Source: an uncultured Bacteroidales bacterium
GTDB taxonomy: Bacteria > Bacteroidota > Bacteroidia > Bacteroidales > Paludibacteraceae
Assembly: GCA_902780495.1 (NCBI GenBank)
Contig: CACZFM010000002.1
Coordinates: 1-64,000, forward strand
Direction: 5' to 3'
DNA length: 64,000 bases
Of this stretch, positions 37,501 to 45,901 are shown piece after piece (position 1 is the first letter of the stretch; every line of letters starts with the position of its first letter). The notes under the pieces are model-generated. The model saw only the letters and a program-made list of their open reading frames with translations. It made no database searches and was not told where the DNA came from. The position numbers were made by a program, and so were the translations under genes.

Positions 37501-38610
37501 CCAAGGATCAATGGAGGTCTTGTAATTGTCAAAGATTACGACGCTGTTATCCTCTTGACCATCGAGGTTTATGACTGTGTAGTCCATCTCAGGCTCAACG
37601 AATTGATTGGCCGTTGTGTTATTTGTCACTTGCCATGTACGCAGGGAGAGGATATCTCTTTTGTCACCAACCGTCATCTTGAGATGTCCTTGCGGGTTGA
37701 TGTTTACAAATACGTCTCCTACATTATATTTGCCATTGGCAGTTACATCGCGGTTGATGAAATCCGGAGATTTGGCAGTCATATCTTCTTGAGTGAATAC
37801 CATATCCTGCATACCGGCTACCTTGTTGACCGTTCCGGCATGGGTGTACAATCCATCTCCCCAAACGCGATACATGTATGTTTTTGAGCTTGCTGTCAAT
37901 TCCAAGGCATAGTGATAAACCTTGTTGTCTCCTACAGTTTCTACTTTTGCCGGCTCAAGAGGAGTGAAAGCTACGTAGTCCTTTGTCTTTTCCGCCAATT
38001 GTGCCTGAGCAGCGGCAGGAACAGTGATTGTGAAGTCTTTGTCTTGCGGGAAAGTCACAGCCATTGTGGCATTGCTGTTCAGTGTACGATTACGGGTGTC
38101 TTGATAGACTTTGAACCCTTCAGCAATGCGTGCGGCAGAGGGCGTAAAGTCTGCATTGGTTTTAGAACCTTTTACAGCCAGGAACGTCTTGCGTCCAGCA
38201 GTCTTTGAATCGCCGATAGTGATTACGGCGTCATTGCTGCTCGGGTCTTTCAGGTTAAGTTCGACTGTGTAATCCGTGTCATACACAAAGCCGGCATTAG
38301 CAGCATAGAAGGTGATTGTTTGCAACACAAATGCATTGTTGCTTGCGCTGATAGCCAGTTCGATTGTACCGTTTACAGTAGTACCATCGGTGTCATAGCC
38401 GGTCAGTACATACGTACCTTCCTCAACTGCAAAATTATACACTTTTTTGCTAGATGGAGACCCTACATCTACAGGTGTGCCCGTAGCCTTATCTACCATC
38501 GACATCGTGGTACTGATAGCGTTCATGGTCACTGTCACATTTACTTCAGCGGCCAGAGCATTTACCACGCTTGCTATCACAAGGATAGCTGAAAGAAGAA
38601 TCTTCTTCAT
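34564..38610 (-). CDS. Large exported DUF4465/GLUG protein of the B12-riboswitch operon
   Basis: A 1348-residue exported protein. A signal peptide (about 1-20) is followed by about 800 residues of beta-rich, Asn/Thr-rich sequence without a family I can name. A GLUG-type beta-helix region comes next (about 815-1075), with repeated GGIVG and turn motifs. A DUF4465 domain (about 1078-1292) opens ETAWYGDPEFVPGYNTWTSG. The last 27 residues (VPAQKLLRQ then GVLYIIRDGKLYNAQG) match the tails of the proteins at 16303 and 38664. It starts 53 bp after the upstream DUF4465 gene with no promoter between, so it should be under the same cobalamin riboswitch. A role in cobamide capture at the surface is inferred from that control alone. 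Confidence 0.8.
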   Translation of the reverse strand: MKKILLSAILVIASVVNALAAEVNVTVTMNAISTTMSMVDKATGTPVDVGSPSSKKVYNFAVEEGTYVLTGYDTDGTTVNGTIELAISASNNAFVLQTITFYAANAGFVYDTDYTVELNLKDPSSNDAVITIGDSKTAGRKTFLAVKGSKTNADFTPSAARIAEGFKVYQDTRNRTLNSNATMAVTFPQDKDFTITVPAAAQAQLAEKTKDYVAFTPLEPAKVETVGDNKVYHYALELTASSKTYMYRVWGDGLYTHAGTVNKVAGMQDMVFTQEDMTAKSPDFINRDVTANGKYNVGDVFVNINPQGHLKMTVGDKRDILSLRTWQVTNNTTANQFVEPEMDYTVINLDGQEDNSVVIFDNYKTSIDPWTTMTAVGNGTAIVLVTYKALCAKVYDKANINDYAGGADWSAIWPENTGVFVVTVGDDASGIKSNMYANKGLNDVEHKLAVDALDAEHDVIYYLAEDGSGKYTFTPEGVASVKIAYPVIGTNSATYNTFETVEANEDGSYTLTLKEGRQIVQMTNANGVSDYQVITAKPCTRTITNLTRNDGTYQPGDKVSIQYNGLYHPNNKLSRIYNMSAYITYNGVPAGSSMVGSANQYNFAATPAAQVYTNVLALDAGEEMLFQGGCIQINGYGDPVGNHRNLVRTEGRVMVNAPSHKTYLGILPDVKLDITNPYKHHIVHFDNVPANADIYVFNETGDTLKANAEGNYDVIVGAFTYMVAADGYGTLYSAFTVSPSQNDTIIITLNMATTAQAWDGTTVTEPAKVDDIYQISNGAELAWLAETANTVTEAINAVLTEDINLGHKAWTPIATSANPYLGTFDGQNHTISGLNIPAATTTYQGLFGKVKNGTVKNITVEGNIKTTNTHAAGIAGALEAGRITNCHFRGMVYTEKKDNVAGIVAYVNGANTVIKGCSAQGYISGGKNVGGIVGNLNVASDTIENCYNWAYVAGTGLVGGIVGTSNANASVKNVYNTGNLKMLGVAGWTGETFATTIGAINGLAAYGNLENGYAAFAYNNESNAANKTQVLGMDICTDGTLARELGWEQELGVDPYPVFYSENELYEAATFEEHTLLEETAWYGDPEFVPGYNTWTSGSYRFQTYKDDQTAFGYGIYYYDITLANLTGKEFGWENPNYDQYCAAGGAAEGKNYAVWCYNWYSSATIQLTTPHVVSGMAVTNNAWDVDAIKNGDGMSEELGGIGLPFHQGDSLVLVITGYDNLGTAVGSIPFFLADFRDKSTTYDWTYAEEWQWVDLTSLGTISSIGFSMESSKHSSNGMSSPAYFCFDNLGGKKEDCRLGELTHVRGTATDIENTTNEIVPAQKLLRQGVLYIIRDGKLYNAQGAVVK

Positions 38611-38663
38611 GGTTGTTGATGAATTTTTGGTTAATAAATTGAGTTTGTATAGTTTGTTTGTTT

Positions 38664-41012
38664 TTAGTTTTCCGTTATTTTATTGCCTGTGAGTGTATAT
38701 GTTCGGCCATTGCGAATAATATAGATTTGCCCGTTACGAACAATCTTCGCGGGGGCAGTGTCCGTTGTTATTTGGTCAAGTGCCGTTTCGTCTGTGGTAG
38801 TCACAGTGAGCGATGCGCGGGCAGAGATATTTCCGCTACGGTCGCGTGCATCTACTTCCAAGATATATTCCGTAGCCGGATCAAGTCCGACGATACGACA
38901 CTCAGTGTCGGATGTGCGTTTGTACGCTTCGCCGTTGACATATACCGTGTAACGACTGACTCCTACATTGTCGGTGGAAGGATTCCACTCTAACAATATG
39001 CTATACTGCGCAGGCGTAGCATGTAATCCCGAAGGAACAGAGGGAGAGGTAAGGTCCACTGTACGCGCTGTAACAGATGCTTTGTCAGAACGGCTGTGCT
39101 CCGCTGCTGCCGCCACACCTAAAGAGTATTCCACATCGGGCAGCAAGCCACTAAATACGAAGGAAGTTTCTTCGGTAGTTGCATACGCCACTCCGTCCAA
39201 GTACATTTGATAGAAAGTTGCCCCTTCCACAGCTGTCCAAGTCAGTGTAAGAGTGGTTTCGTCAGCCTCTGTTACTTGCAGATTTGTCGGGCGCTGCAGA
39301 GGTTCTAATGCTTCATCTGCTTCCATACTAAGACGATCCAAGCAGAAAAAGACTGCTGTATTTGCGCCATATAACAGGTCTATATCGCTTGTCTCCATCG
39401 TAAAGTAAAGGCCGCTGACGGCACCAAGAGGGCGAAGGTCGAAATACTGCCAGTCAGCAGACTGCACCAATTGTCCATCGCGGAAAGCCGCCAACTCCAA
39501 GCGCACCGTACTGCCTGTCGGTTGTCCTTCTGCATCCAGTCCGTGGGCAACAAGTGCGAAGTAATCGCCTTCCTGCGTGAAAGCGGAAGCAAAGCCGTCG
39601 CCATTGATATTTCCATAGTACGGCCAAGGATGATTACAGATATAGACACCCAACGGGCGATGCATCTTATTGTCCTGAAAATCTACACGCAGGCTATGGT
39701 AATCTTCATCCAATTGCTCTTCCATAAATCCCCAATAGCCAACCAGATAAGGCAGTCCCTGACCGACATGGTATTGTTCGTCCAACCCACCTCCAGCCAT
39801 GCAGCCCCATTGGTGTGTCAGCCAACCATCGGAACTTCCTTCTGCGCCATAATTGGCATTGTCGCCCGATGTACAAACGGTGAATCCTGCCCAATAACTC
39901 ATGCCACCTCCTGCATTTGCAGTCCCTGTGTGCGAGAAAAGGAACCAGTCGGTAGAGATATCGCCTTCCATATAGGTGTTTGCCCAACAACCATCTGCTG
40001 TCTGCTCATAGTCATTGAGCACCGATGACAAATCCAGCACTACGCTATCCGCCGCTTCCGGTTGTTCAGGTTCTTCTGGCAGGAGGTGCAAATCATTGGC
40101 ACCCATAATCTCCGCAGAAGTTTCTCCCAACCAACCCGCGTTCTGATGCACAGCAGTATATACCTTAACAAAATGGATGCCAGGCAGTTGTACGGATGTA
40201 CCATCTTCACGCACTGCCCAATCGATTTTCAGTTTGGCTTTCCTGCTTTGATTGGGATGATTGTCTGCATAGCCCCAATCGTAAGGGTAGAGTACGTAAT
40301 AGGTTCCATTGCCAGACTCATCCCTATAGTTGTCCGGCAGTCGCGATCCGCTGAACGTAAGTTGGTCATCAGCAATCCATTCGGGATAATAAGGTTGTGT
40401 ATGATACACATTGCGTATGATATAACCTGTCTCGCTTTCGCTTGTCTGCCAAGGGATATAAGTGGTGTCTATTAGATATTGGTTGATTTTAGAGGGAGTT
40501 GCCTGATGGTTTGCCGCAGGGCGAGAGTAGGTGACGCTGTAGTTATGCCGCGTAGCAGGGTTGCTGTATTCAGACCCCGCCAATTCGTACCATTCATCAT
40601 CGGGTCGTCCGTTTCCGTTGGCATCATAACTCACCATAACAATAGCCGGCTCGGAGGAACCGCCCTTCTGACCATTCTCTTCATATCCCGCTTCGGAATA
40701 GAAAGCATTGCCAAGTACAACAAAATCATACTGACCTGGCACGTTCTTTACCATGTGATCGAATCCGAACACGACATATCCTCCCCAACCGCCAAGGGTA
40801 ATCATACCACGATTGTTGTCCGCAATGGCTTCTTCCGCTTTCAGACGCATATCGTTGGCATTGTCTCCATTCTCATATTCCGGCAATTCGTTGACGAACT
40901 GCCCAGGTGCAGGACAATACTCCCACACGCGCGATATATAAGGACTAGACGTTTCTGCTACTGCCAGCAAAGGGAGCAGGAGACTTGACAAAAAGAATGC
41001 AATATATTTCAT
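38664..41012 (-). CDS. Exported DUF4465 and fibronectin type III protein under B12-riboswitch control
   Basis: A 782-residue exported protein with a signal peptide (about 1-20). The first domain (about 25-320) contains GGSSEPAIVMVSYDANGNGRPDDEWYELAGSEY split by short loops, a hallmark of Bacteroidetes surface proteins often found in cobalamin loci. A DUF4465 domain (about 330-560) and two fibronectin type III domains (about 575-660 and 668-755) follow. The tail, AKIVRNGQIYIIRNGRTYTLTG, belongs to the shared C-terminal peptide group. ATG 41012 is preferred over a TTG at 41021. It lies downstream of the riboswitch at 41282-41478. BtuG and BtuH are known cobamide-binding surface proteins of Bacteroidetes; I cannot show that this is either. 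Confidence 0.83.
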   Translation of the reverse strand: MKYIAFFLSSLLLPLLAVAETSSPYISRVWEYCPAPGQFVNELPEYENGDNANDMRLKAEEAIADNNRGMITLGGWGGYVVFGFDHMVKNVPGQYDFVVLGNAFYSEAGYEENGQKGGSSEPAIVMVSYDANGNGRPDDEWYELAGSEYSNPATRHNYSVTYSRPAANHQATPSKINQYLIDTTYIPWQTSESETGYIIRNVYHTQPYYPEWIADDQLTFSGSRLPDNYRDESGNGTYYVLYPYDWGYADNHPNQSRKAKLKIDWAVREDGTSVQLPGIHFVKVYTAVHQNAGWLGETSAEIMGANDLHLLPEEPEQPEAADSVVLDLSSVLNDYEQTADGCWANTYMEGDISTDWFLFSHTGTANAGGGMSYWAGFTVCTSGDNANYGAEGSSDGWLTHQWGCMAGGGLDEQYHVGQGLPYLVGYWGFMEEQLDEDYHSLRVDFQDNKMHRPLGVYICNHPWPYYGNINGDGFASAFTQEGDYFALVAHGLDAEGQPTGSTVRLELAAFRDGQLVQSADWQYFDLRPLGAVSGLYFTMETSDIDLLYGANTAVFFCLDRLSMEADEALEPLQRPTNLQVTEADETTLTLTWTAVEGATFYQMYLDGVAYATTEETSFVFSGLLPDVEYSLGVAAAAEHSRSDKASVTARTVDLTSPSVPSGLHATPAQYSILLEWNPSTDNVGVSRYTVYVNGEAYKRTSDTECRIVGLDPATEYILEVDARDRSGNISARASLTVTTTDETALDQITTDTAPAKIVRNGQIYIIRNGRTYTLTGNKITEN

Positions 41013-41238
41013 AACAAACAAGTATTAACATGGCAACCATACCCGATCTGCCGTGTGCCTGCTTTTGCCTTTTATAGATATAAACCAAGGCAGAAAGGGA
41101 GAGAGACAAAAGCAGGCATACGGAAGACCAAACAGGTATATCACAACCCCACTGACAATGAGTCGGTGCCATGGACGCGATGCCACAAAGGCAGATGCAA
41201 ATCCCAAACGATAATATGAACGTTTCTTTCAATCTCAC
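40945..41238 (-). CDS. Possible small three-helix membrane protein
   Basis: A candidate 97-residue protein between the riboswitch and the DUF4465 gene. A GTG start at 41238 has AGGAG five bases upstream; TTG 41232 is an alternative. The product would have three hydrophobic helices (about 7-24, 35-54 and 70-86), with a basic loop YKRQKQAHGR between the second and third. It overlaps the downstream gene by 68 bases in another frame. The pattern is plausible for a real membrane peptide, but no homologue is known to me, and the overlap and non-ATG start lower confidence. Confidence 0.38.
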   Translation of the reverse strand: MRLKETFILSFGICICLCGIASMAPTHCQWGCDIPVWSSVCLLLSLSLSALVYIYKRQKQAHGRSGMVAMLILVCYEIYCILFVKSPAPFAGSSRNV

Positions 41239-41281
41239 TGACGCTCCTATACCCGAGGATGTCAATAATTTGTTGTTTCCA

Positions 41282-41478
41282 CATACGGCAGGTCTTCTGG
41301 CTTGTTCCCTATCAGTCGCCTTCCCAGGTTGGTTTTTCAAGCATTGCAAATGCTTCTCCTCGCCAGTGGCATAAAGCATGACTGATAGCATGTTACGGAA
41401 CTCACAGCAGCGGGTCTGCAGAGGATTCACACCTCTTTCCCTCTTGGCTTGTCAGGTGCAAAGAGCACCCCAAGAACC
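41282..41478 (-). promoter_or_regulatory. Cobalamin riboswitch
   Basis: Read on the minus strand, the leader shows the parts of the B12 aptamer in order. These are a hairpin GGTGC/GCACC, GAGGGAA, GGTGTGAATCCTC, GCAGACCCGCTGCTGTGAG (consensus GCnGCCCCCGCnACTGTGA), GCCACTGG, GGGAAGGCG, and the B12 box GCCAGAAGACCTGCC. It starts 12 bp after the -7 motif of the promoter. It should repress the downstream operon when cobalamin is plentiful. The likely expression platform lies in 41239-41281, but I did not resolve a terminator or sequestering helix. Confidence 0.93.
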
Positions 41479-41489
41479 GAATGCGGCTG

Positions 41490-41521
41490 CAAAGGTACTG
41501 CTTTTTTTTGAACTGTGCAAA
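41490..41521 (-). promoter_or_regulatory. Promoter of the riboswitch operon
   Basis: On the minus strand TTTG (41518-41521) and TACCTTTG (41490-41497) are 20 bp apart, placed just before the aptamer. Confidence 0.9.
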
Positions 41522-41556
41522 TATTTGGGCTATTTTTTTGCAGATTTATTGTTAAA

Positions 41557-41591
41557 CTAGTTGGACTAGTGTTCTAGTTAGACTAGTTGGA
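41557..41591. repeat. CTAGTTGGA repeats, 4 units
   Basis: Four units of 8-9 bp (41557, 41566, 41574, 41583) based on CTAGTTGGA run head to tail. They contain ACTAGT and similar partial palindromes. Confidence 0.7.
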
Positions 41592-41649
41592 GTAGGTGAG
41601 ATGGTGGTTTTCTGCCTTTGTCATGCTTTCCTCTGCTTTTCGTCCGCTA

Positions 41650-41693
41650 AATAACCCAATAATAACCCAATAATAACGCAATAATAACCCAAT
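41650..41693. repeat. 11-bp-period tandem array, 4 units
   Basis: Four 11-bp units of AATAACCCAAT (41650, 41661, 41672 with one change, 41683). The period is the same as at the other arrays but the word is different. Confidence 0.88.
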
Positions 41694-42016
41694 ATTCGTT
41701 CGGGCGCAAGCGCCGTTTATTGCGCAAAGCGCGGTGTATTGCTTCGCTGTTTATAGCAGAGCGGTGTATTTTTGTAGTATCTTCGGACGCAATATTTGTA
41801 GTAACTTCGGCCCTCCCTGCATGGTAGCAGGGGCCCGCCGAAAGAACGTTCGCGTTCTGCGGGGCATACACAGGGATATTTTACTATCTTTTTTGTTGAC
41901 GCTTTGCGTTCTGTTTTTATGCCGTCAGCCGCCGCGCCTTATGCAAGCATAGGCACAACAACTGACCACACAAAAACAATGAAAGTATTCATTCCAACAA
42001 AAAAGATAGAAAAATA

Positions 42017-42048
42017 TTTGCGTATGTGCAATTTTTGTAGTACCTTTG
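42017..42048 (+). promoter_or_regulatory. lepA operon promoter
   Basis: TTTG at 42017-42020 and TACCTTTG at 42041-42048 are 20 bp apart. Confidence 0.9.
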
Positions 42049-42090
42049 CGCCGATTTTTTTGAACGATAGGAAAAAAGAGACAGGAAACG

Positions 42091-43866
42091 ATGAAGAATA
42101 TCCGTAACTTTTGTATAATCGCACATATAGACCATGGCAAATCCACTCTCGCCGACCGTATGTTGGAAATGACCGGCACCGTGGATGTGAAAGAGATGGA
42201 AAACCAGGTGCTTGACGATATGGACCTGGAAAAAGAACGCGGCATCACCATCAAAAGCCACGCCATCCAAATGAACCACAAAGGCTATGTGCTGAACCTG
42301 ATAGATACTCCGGGGCATGTCGATTTCTCCTACGAAGTGAGCCGTTCGATAGCGGCATGCGAAGGCGCGCTGCTGGTGGTAGATGCCAGTCAAGGCGTAC
42401 AGGCCCAAACGATATCCAATCTATATATGGCCCTGGAACATGACTTGGAGATTATTCCCGTCATGAACAAATGCGACATGGATTCCGCCATGCCGGACAG
42501 GGTAGAGGACGAGATAATCGACCTTCTCGGCTGCAAGCGTGAGGAGATACTCCGCTGCTCCGCCAAGACCGGTGCCGGCGTGCCGGAGATACTGGATGCC
42601 ATCATAGACCGCATCCCCGCACCGGAAGGCGACCCCGAAGCACCGTTGCAGTGTCTGGTGTTTGACTCGGTGTTCAATTCATTCCGCGGCATAATCGCTT
42701 ATTTCCGCGTTATCAACGGGACACTCCGTTCGGGCGACCGCGTGCGATTCTTCAATACCGGCAAAGAGTATGATGCCGACGAGATAGGCGTTCTGAAACT
42801 GAACATGCTGCCCCAAAAAGAGATTGCGGCAGGCAATGTGGGGTATATCATATCGGGAATCAAGACTTCATCGGAAGTGAAAGTGGGCGATACGATTACC
42901 CACGTGGCACGCCCCTGCGACAAAGCGATAGCAGGCTTTCAGGAAGCCAAGCCGATGGTGTTTGCCGGCGTATATCCCATCGAAGCAGAAGATTATGAGG
43001 ACCTTCGCGCCAGTCTGGAGAAACTTCAACTGAATGATGCCAGCCTGAGTTTCCAACCAGAGAGTTCGGTGGCATTGGGCTTCGGTTTCCGTTGCGGATT
43101 CCTGGGGTTGCTTCATATGGAGATTATCCAAGAGCGTCTGGACCGTGAATTCGATATGAGCGTCATCACGACCGTTCCGAACGTGAGCTACAAAGTATTC
43201 ACCAAAGACGGCGGGATGAAAGAAGTGCATAACCCCGCGGGAATGCCCGATTTGACAGAAATAGACCATATCGAAGAACCCTATATCCGTGCATCAATTA
43301 TCACCACCAGCGCCTATATAGGTCCGATTATGACACTCTGTCTCGGCAAACGCGGTGAACTGGTGAAACAGGAGTTCATCTCCGGTGACCGATTGGAGAT
43401 TCTGTTCGATATGCCGCTTGGAGAGATTGTGATAGACTTTTACGACAAACTGAAATCCATCTCGAAAGGTTATGCCAGTTTCGACTGGCACATGAGCGGC
43501 TTCCGCCCATCCAATCTTGTCAAGTTGGATATACTGCTGAACGGTGAACAGGTGGATGCCCTTTCTACACTTACTCACAGAGACAATGCCCTGGATTTCG
43601 GTCGCCGTATGTGCGAAAAACTGAAAGAACTGCTGCCTCGCCAACAGTTTGATATAGCTATTCAGGCAGCAATAGGTGCGAAGATAATCGCCCGTGAGAC
43701 CGTGAAACAGGTTCGTAAGGATGTGCTTGCCAAATGCTATGGCGGTGACGTCAGCCGTAAACGCAAACTTCTGGAGAAACAGAAGAAAGGAAAAAAACGC
43801 ATGAAACAAATCGGCAATGTGGAAGTGCCGCAAAAAGCGTTCCTCGCCGTACTGAAGTTGGACTAA
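42091..43866 (+). CDS. lepA: Elongation factor 4
   Basis: A 591-residue translational GTPase of normal length that acts on stalled or mistranslocated ribosomes. It has the P loop AHIDHGKST, switch [14 protein letters not shown], elongation-factor domains II and III/V, and the LepA-specific C-terminal domain rich in Lys/Arg ([21 protein letters not shown]). It is the first gene of a unit with nhaD (20-bp gap) and dedA (5-bp gap). Codon choice here is visibly more biased to C- and G-ending codons than in the surface-protein genes upstream. Confidence 0.97.
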   Translation: MKNIRNFCIIAHIDHGKSTLADRMLEMTGTVDVKEMENQVLDDMDLEKERGITIKSHAIQMNHKGYVLNLIDTPGHVDFSYEVSRSIAACEGALLVVDASQGVQAQTISNLYMALEHDLEIIPVMNKCDMDSAMPDRVEDEIIDLLGCKREEILRCSAKTGAGVPEILDAIIDRIPAPEGDPEAPLQCLVFDSVFNSFRGIIAYFRVINGTLRSGDRVRFFNTGKEYDADEIGVLKLNMLPQKEIAAGNVGYIISGIKTSSEVKVGDTITHVARPCDKAIAGFQEAKPMVFAGVYPIEAEDYEDLRASLEKLQLNDASLSFQPESSVALGFGFRCGFLGLLHMEIIQERLDREFDMSVITTVPNVSYKVFTKDGGMKEVHNPAGMPDLTEIDHIEEPYIRASIITTSAYIGPIMTLCLGKRGELVKQEFISGDRLEILFDMPLGEIVIDFYDKLKSISKGYASFDWHMSGFRPSNLVKLDILLNGEQVDALSTLTHRDNALDFGRRMCEKLKELLPRQQFDIAIQAAIGAKIIARETVKQVRKDVLAKCYGGDVSRKRKLLEKQKKGKKRMKQIGNVEVPQKAFLAVLKLD

Positions 43867-43886
43867 TAACATAAAAAATAATTCTT

Positions 43887-45173
43887 ATGATTCCGAGTTG
43901 GATGTTAATTCCGTTTGCAGTGATGCTGCTGAGTATTGCTGTTCTGCCCCTCATTCCCCATGTGGGTGAATGGTGGGAACACAACTTGCACAAGTTGTAT
44001 GTTTCTCTGCTGCTGGGTACTCCGGTTGCGATATGGCTATGCGTGCATGGTATGGAACATGAACTGATACATCAGATGGTGTATGACTACGTTCCGTTCA
44101 TTCTGCTGCTGATGGCATTGTTCGTGACGACAGGTGGTATCTGTATCCGAGGTGACCTGAAAGCCACACCGTTAACCAACACCATTATTATGGCATTGGG
44201 CTGGCTATTGGCTTCGTTCATGGGTACAACCGGTGCGGCAATGCTGCTCATTCGTCTGTTGCTGACCACTATCCAACAACGCAAATATCGTGTGCATACC
44301 GTACTATTCTTTATCGCAATCGTTGCAAACTGCGGTGGTCTGCTGTCCCCGCTTGGAGATCCTCCATTGTTCCTGTTGTTCCAGAAAGGCGCGTCGTTCA
44401 CCTGGTGGATGCAGAACATGACAGGAGAGTGGGTAGTGACAGGTGCTCTGCTGCTCGCAATCTATTTCTGCGTGGATTTCTATTACTACCGCAAAGAACC
44501 GACAGCCAACTTGATGGCGGATGTACGGGAAGCCAAGAAACTGCAAATGAGCGGTCTGATCAATATCTTCTGGCTGTTGTGCGTTATCGGCTCAACGATG
44601 TTCATCAACTCGACCTATATACATGCGATGGGAGCACACGATGCGCCTTGGTATCTGAAACTGCTGCGTGAGTGGGTGTTTATTCTTATTATCCTCGGTT
44701 CGTGGGTTACGACCAAACGCGAAGTGCGTGTTAAGAACAACTATTCCTGGACACCGATACTGGAGGTTGCCTGCGTTTTCCTGGGTATCTTTGCCACTAT
44801 GACCCCCGCACTGGCCTTCCTTACCCAACATGCTGCATCCATCAAAGATATCTTGAGCGAGCCGTGGCAGTATGTGTACATTACCGGTCTGTTGTCCGCA
44901 TTCTTGGATAACGCTCCGACAGCGATGGTATTCAATGCAATGGCAGCTCCGGAAGGCGCGGCTTTGGCGACCGATGCTTTCCTGAAAGCGATATCCATGG
45001 GTGCCGTATTCTTTGGCGCACTGACCTATATCGGTAACGGACCTAACTTTATGGTCAAATCCATCGCTGAACAAGAGGGAATAAAGATGCCGTCGTTCTT
45101 CGGCTATGTGATTAAGTTCAGTCTTATCGTTCTCCTGCCGGTTTATATCCTTGTACAACTGATATTCATCTGA
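43887..45173 (+). CDS. nhaD: NhaD-type sodium:proton antiporter
   Basis: A 428-residue inner-membrane protein with about eleven helices, of the NhaD branch of the ion transporter superfamily. Segments that support this are FVTTGGICIRGDL, GTTGAAMLLIRLLL, NCGGLLSPLGDPPLFLLF and SAFLDNAPTAMVFNAMA. The last, with DNAPT, is a family hallmark. It exchanges Na+ for H+ and would cooperate with the possibly Na+-linked V-type ATPase; that link is inference. It is cotranscribed with lepA and dedA. Confidence 0.92.
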   Translation: MIPSWMLIPFAVMLLSIAVLPLIPHVGEWWEHNLHKLYVSLLLGTPVAIWLCVHGMEHELIHQMVYDYVPFILLLMALFVTTGGICIRGDLKATPLTNTIIMALGWLLASFMGTTGAAMLLIRLLLTTIQQRKYRVHTVLFFIAIVANCGGLLSPLGDPPLFLLFQKGASFTWWMQNMTGEWVVTGALLLAIYFCVDFYYYRKEPTANLMADVREAKKLQMSGLINIFWLLCVIGSTMFINSTYIHAMGAHDAPWYLKLLREWVFILIILGSWVTTKREVRVKNNYSWTPILEVACVFLGIFATMTPALAFLTQHAASIKDILSEPWQYVYITGLLSAFLDNAPTAMVFNAMAAPEGAALATDAFLKAISMGAVFFGALTYIGNGPNFMVKSIAEQEGIKMPSFFGYVIKFSLIVLLPVYILVQLIFI

Positions 45174-45178
45174 TACGG

Positions 45179-45901
45179 ATGCGCAGAATCGTTTTAATTT
45201 GTATCCTGGCGGCAGGCCTTGTGCCTGCCGCATCAGCGCAAAATACCGAGCCGACATGGATTGACCATGTTACGGATTGGTACAGTGCCCACATGAATTA
45301 TGGTTCAATCGTTGCCTTGATGACGATAGAATCATCGTTTATTCCATTCCCGAGCGAAGTGGTGATTCCCCCCGCCGCGTATGTGGCAGAAGACCCAGAG
45401 AGTGCAGTGTATGTGAGTGATAACTATGCTGTTAATGTGGCATTGATTGTTCTATTCGGCACATTGGGTGCGATGCTTGGAGCAATTATTAACTATTTGC
45501 TTTCCATTTGGCTCGGACGCGCCATTATTTACGCTTTTGTGGATAGCCGTTTGGGGCATCTTTGCTTGTTGAACCGCGAGAAATTGGAGCGTGCCGAACA
45601 GTATTTTAATGAGCATGGCAAAGTAAGTACGTTCATCGGACGGCTTATACCCGGAATCCGACAACTTATCTCCATTCCTGCAGGGTTGAGCAAAATGCCG
45701 TTCGGGCAGTTTCTACTATACACATTCTTGGGTGCAGGTTTGTGGAATCTTGTTCTGGCGATTCTTGGGTATGTGGCACATGGTCAGGCTGATTTAATCA
45801 AAGAATATAGCCACGAACTATCCGTGGCTATACTTGCTCTGCTTATTGCAGGCGTTCTGTATTATGCAATAAGGAAGGTTATTGCCGTAAGAAAGCGGTG
45901 A
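45179..45901 (+). CDS. DedA-family membrane protein
   Basis: A 240-residue inner-membrane protein of the DedA/SNARE-associated family, which includes recently described flippases for undecaprenyl phosphate and phospholipids. It has the family segments ESSFIPFPSEVVIPPAAY and FIGRLIPGIRQLISIPAGLSKM. It opens with a cleavable-looking signal peptide (ILAAGLVPAASAQ), which is common in Bacteroidetes members. The last 23 bases overlap the convergent gene at 45879-46835. Confidence 0.93.
   Translation: MRRIVLICILAAGLVPAASAQNTEPTWIDHVTDWYSAHMNYGSIVALMTIESSFIPFPSEVVIPPAAYVAEDPESAVYVSDNYAVNVALIVLFGTLGAMLGAIINYLLSIWLGRAIIYAFVDSRLGHLCLLNREKLERAEQYFNEHGKVSTFIGRLIPGIRQLISIPAGLSKMPFGQFLLYTFLGAGLWNLVLAILGYVAHGQADLIKEYSHELSVAILALLIAGVLYYAIRKVIAVRKR

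Larger units (their letters stand above)
41522..42090. other. 569-bp intergenic region before lepA
   Basis: No gene is seen. It holds a 9-bp-type repeat (41557-41591), an 11-bp array (41650-41693), several short inverted repeats around 41700-41870 rich in GCGCAA and TTGCGC words, and the lepA promoter. It separates two divergent units, the riboswitch operon and lepA. Confidence 0.6.

Noticed and set aside
38611..38663. A separate promoter for the 1348-residue protein
   Set aside because: No TAnnTTTG-type motif exists on the minus strand in this 53-bp gap, so cotranscription with the upstream gene is assumed.
41025..41207. A 60-codon frame with an ATG start between the riboswitch and the DUF4465 gene
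   Set aside because: It is an alternative frame of the 97-residue candidate. That candidate has a better ribosome-binding site, regular membrane helices and a basic loop, so this frame was set aside.
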